A DNA stretch of 64,000 nt, taken from contig OY292277.1 in the NCBI GenBank assembly GCA_958496175.1, positions 42,543,050 to 42,607,049 on the forward strand, given 5' to 3'. Under the pieces are notes generated by a model. The model saw only the letters and a list, made by a program, of their open reading frames with translations, did not search any database and had not been told where the DNA came from. The DNA is from Sisyra terminalis. Its lineage: Eukaryota; Arthropoda; Insecta; Neuroptera; Sisyridae. This document shows, one piece after another, positions 60,485 through 64,000 of the stretch. Position 1 is the stretch's first letter. Each line of letters starts with the position of its first letter. The position numbers were made by a program, and so were the translations under genes.

Positions 60485-60540
60485 GTGTTTCTTAATCTGC
60501 GGTGCCGGAAGGTATTTTTAGGGATGTGGGAGAAGCCCCT
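60485..60540 (+). mobile_element. Isolated hAT-like end
   Basis: CAGTGTTTCTTAATCTGCGG is hAT-like. The partner end was not found before the Helitron at 60,562. Confidence 0.4.
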
Positions 60541-60561
60541 AACAATATAAATTATGAAACT

Positions 60562-62701
60562 TCATATATATAAATTGCCTATCTTGCCGTGCGTCTGTGC
60601 AGAATGGGCTATGCGCATGCGCTCTGTTATCCCCACTTACGCTTTCAAAACGTTGGTAGGGGTACTCAATCACTAATGTATTTATTTTGTGAATACGTAT
60701 TTCGGATTTTCAGGTTTACAATATGTGAAAGCCAAAAAACTTAATGCTCACTTAACTTAACCTTTTCAGATATATCTACTTATCAAAGTTTAAATTTTTA
60801 AGCAGACCCTAAGTTTTTGTTTCTGATAATAAATCAACTGTGTTTTATACTAAGCAATAATAACGTTTCGCTTTTAACGGACTTTGATTGATTATTAAAT
60901 TTGAAATTTCGATTGTTTATTGAACGTTATCCCTTACAAACTTTGCTACCGTTTTTCACTCTTTTAGGGGAGAAATTTTCAAAAACCTTTTCTTATTATA
61001 TATCTGCATCGTATAAGGAAAACACTTTCTAAGTTTCATCGACACAAATGTGCACTTATATTTGAAAATACAATGTAAAACGAAAAAAAAATTATTTTTT
61101 TTATTTTGATTATCATGACTAAAAAGCTATTCGTTTTCGCATTAGGACGTTGAACATACAAAATTGTTGGAAATAGGTGGAAAGCGTGGAAGTAAATTCG
61201 AATATTTTATTTATTTTCAATAACAATAATTGGTTTTCAAATTGTTCTAAATACCGAAAAAAAATTATCGTAGTATCGAAAAAGTATCGAAGATTTTATA
61301 TTTGAACTAGCTGATCCCCGCGACTTCGTCTGCGTAACGTAAATAGATATGTTGGAAATAGATAGAAAGCGTGGAAGGAAATTCAAATATTTTATTTATT
61401 TTCAATAACAATAATTGATTTTCAAATTTTTCTAAATACTGAAGAAAAGTTGGTTTGGAAGATTTTATTTTTTGATTGATAATGAAATATATGACAAAAA
61501 ATTGCTCCCTTAATGTTAAATAATTGCTCCAGGTCACAATCATTGGTTCATAAAAATTAGATTTTAAAAAAGTTTGATTGTTGAAAAACAAACAAAAATT
61601 AAAAACTGCCTCTTTGGTATTTGGTATAAGTTCCTACTTCCTAAACGTTCATACTAATTAAGTGAAATGAAGTTATTTAAAAGGTTTTATTAAAATGATA
61701 TAACAAAAACAGACACTTATTATTAATTTATTATTTGTTCGATTGTTGATTAACTCTACATTTTCTCATACAAACTTAGTGACCTCTTTTACTCTTTTAG
61801 GGTAGAAATTTTCAAAAAAAAAGCCATTACGCTATTAACATCAATTATGTGTTTTGTATATATAAAGGTTTATGTTTCAGAGACAATTTTTTTAAATTTA
61901 AATTAAATTTACTGTGCTCTTTATCAGTTCTACTAAAAATATTTTTAACAGATTATTTTCTAACTTTTAATTACCTTTCCAATGATATATAACTCACCTG
62001 TCTAGTGTAAAAATTTCTGTTTTCATCCCTTAGGAATACCTTCCCTTATTATTTTTTTGGAATAATAAGTAGCCTATAGTCTGTGGGAAATTGTGTTGTA
62101 TCTTAATACCAAATTTCATTAAATTTGGTTGTTCCGTTCTTTAGTTAAATCGGGACACACAGACAGACAGACAGACAGAAAAAAATTTTAAAAATGTTAA
62201 ATTTGGAGTAAGAGCCTCTTGAAACAAATATTTACCCTAAAATTGGGTTCAAAATCGAAATGTACAGACAGACGTAAGAATTTTATATATTAGTATAGAT
62301 TGACAGTGAAATATATGGCAAAAAATTGCTACCTTAATGCTTTTCAGTCGAATATATAATTACTCCAGATCACAATCATTGGTTCATAAAATAAAATAGA
62401 TTTTAAAAAGTTTAATTGTTGAAAAACGAACCAAAATTTAAAATCTCCTATTTGGTATAAGTACTACATAAGTATTAAGCTTTCATACTAATTTAGTGAA
62501 ATGACGTTATTTAAAATGCTGTTATTAAAATTATATAAAAAACACTTATATTTTATTTCTTAATATAATTTAAGATAAACTTTTTTTTATATTAACAACA
62601 CTTTGATTATTAAATTTAAAATTTCGATTGTTGATTAACTCTACATTATCTCATATTAAACATTTTATTGAGATAAAACCTTAGCTACTAGTAGCTACTA
62701 G
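60562..62701 (+). mobile_element. Helitron copy, split by a second Helitron
   Basis: It starts TCATATATATAAATTGCC and ends ACTAG before T. It follows the 21,968 copy closely to 61306 and again from 62300. The terminal hairpin is replaced by a repeated GTAGCTACTAG. The open frame on - inside it is not a gene. Confidence 0.85.
61307..62299 (-). mobile_element. Helitron nested in the 60.6-kb Helitron
   Basis: On - it reads A-TCTATACTAATATATAAA ... GGGGATCAGCTAG-T, a complete Helitron border pair. The 21,968 copy gives the empty site (TTTGAATTGAC), showing a clean insertion of 993 bp between A and T with no target duplication. Near 62160 it has a short CAGA microsatellite. Confidence 0.88.
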
Positions 62702-64000
62702 TTCTATAATAAATATGGCAAAAAATGTATTTTTCCAAACCAAAAAAGCTAAACATATTTTTCAGTGGGGTGCAAAGACCTACTTCCACATTCAAAAGGC
62801 TGAACTAAAAAAAAAGAAAAAAAATCTTTCAATTTTGCAAAACTTGCTCTATCTTAAAGACCCTGATATGGATTTTTCCATTTAAATATCCAAATATTGT
62901 ACCAAAAAATAGGATGTAAAATTAACTAATAAAAAGTTTACCCTTAAATCGATCCAACATTGATCTTCAGTTTATTGATAGTGTACACGCAAAACTTAAT
63001 ATTTTTGGGGGTTGTGACAACAAAATTGATTATACGAATTTCACATGAATTTTAATTCGAAAAATTTAAAAAAGGAAAAAAAATCATTTATTTGTATTTT
63101 TTTATTAAAAAAAAAAAACTTGTTAATTATTGTTACGTATGATCTAATATTGCTAATTGATTCTCGTTTAAACTACTAAGTCAATATTGACATTGTGTAT
63201 TTAGAGAATATCTTATGTCGTATACATTTATTATTTAACACTGAATAAATAAAGCCTGGTAGGTATAAAGAAGAAGAATTTTGAGAACCAGAATTGTAAA
63301 AAGTTCACAACATAAGATATTGTGCATTAGTTTTCAGGTAGTGAACAGTAGTTCCAGCCGCATTATTTCAATTGGTTCAAAGGAATCTCTGTCGTTTCGT
63401 TATAAAAAATGGATGTAATTATAGGGTGCTATCTAAAATTATATCTGTTAAAGTCACATTTGCAAGGATATCCTTGTTAACGCTCGTTAATGGTATTTGG
63501 GACTCGAAGATATTTCCTACCCCCAAACGTTCCGAACGGCAAAACAATGCTTTTGTGTATCTTTGCATTGGTGTGGTCCGATATAATTGATTGTGTTCGA
63601 TTATCTTAATCCGGAAATATGGAATGCAGGGATAAATGAAAAATAATATTCTGGATAATTCTCCAAAAAATAACTAATGGTAAAACCACGTCAACTTGAT
63701 CAAAGAATTTTCATAAGTTTTAATCAAATTTGGTAACTTATACCAAAACAAAAGAACGTTTCCAAAAGCTTTTCGAAATTCCCGACCGTTCTTATTATTT
63801 TCGGTTTAAACTGATTTTGTAACCTTGTAAAGAAAATTCAATATCTCACAAATCGATTGCAATAAACTTTTGCAATGCTTTTTTTGGGCTATTGAATGGC
63901 CAACGATTGATGCTTTTGTATGGAACCCATTTGTCATCACTTGTCACCATATTTCTTCGAAAAAATTCCATTTGATTATTTTTTACAATCAAGGATTTGT
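62702..64000. other. Right end of the window, nothing recognised
   Basis: AT-rich. The frame at 63372-63590 is unrecognised. A segment at 63131-63313 begins TGTTACG, has AATAAATAAAG, and ends CACAACA, so it was considered as a solo LTR but lacks a target duplication. Confidence 0.35.

Noticed and set aside
63131..63313. Solo LTR (TGTTACG ... CACAACA with AATAAA inside)
   Set aside because: No matching target duplication and no primer-binding or second LTR, so too weak to call.

Overview
This is an AT-rich insect genomic window, most likely from a beetle. The organism call rests on an alanine-rich cuticle protein with a retinin-like block, GT-AG introns, and a transposon mix typical of arthropods (hAT-type MITEs, Helitrons, Jockey/CR1/I-type LINEs, a tRNA-derived SINE). 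Beetle is an inference. The species cannot be read from the sequence.

Only two protein-coding genes are well supported. (1) A zona-pellucida (ZP) domain protein on the + strand, 17,813-34,373, seen as five exons that splice in frame into the last 384 residues. It has eight cysteines (four plus four), a dibasic RRKR furin-type site and a hydrophobic C-terminus without a cytoplasmic tail. Its first exon or exons, with the signal peptide, lie upstream and were not found. One intron is 12.6 kb and full of mobile elements. (2) A complete two-exon cuticle protein gene on the + strand, 54,638-55,272, with TATA box, initiator, signal peptide, 65-bp intron and poly(A) signal.

The rest is mainly mobile elements and repeats. 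1-17.8 kb: tRNA-derived SINE copies, several MITE families, hAT MITEs, and two foldback elements at 16.3-17.1 kb. 18-30.6 kb (large ZP intron): a 1.15-kb Helitron, a truncated Helitron, a broken Jockey-type LINE split by a hAT MITE, a MITE with perfect 29-bp inverted ends, a LINE tail with a 12-bp target duplication, a TA-flanked MITE, and a second decayed LINE carrying a Helitron 3' end. 31-41 kb: the last ZP exons, further MITEs and a small hairpin. 41.5-44.4 kb: a SINE and two LINE 3' remnants. 47.7-49.4 kb: a satellite array with trimeric higher-order structure. 50-52.4 kb: two SINEs and a third large foldback. 54-55.3 kb: the cuticle gene. 55.8-62.7 kb: a SINE, a 1,038-bp palindromic element, a GTCCGACC-ended transposon, and a Helitron with a second Helitron inserted in it.

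The most interesting signal is a set of three foldback elements (16.27-16.62, 16.78-17.05 and 51.9-52.15 kb). Their arms carry CTGATGA and GAAAC boxes separated by an unrelated but self-complementary stem in each copy. This is the arrangement of a type I hammerhead ribozyme, as known from Penelope-like elements and retrozymes. All three have one extra A after the CTGATGA box, so catalysis is uncertain. One copy is flanked by a perfect 12-bp duplication.
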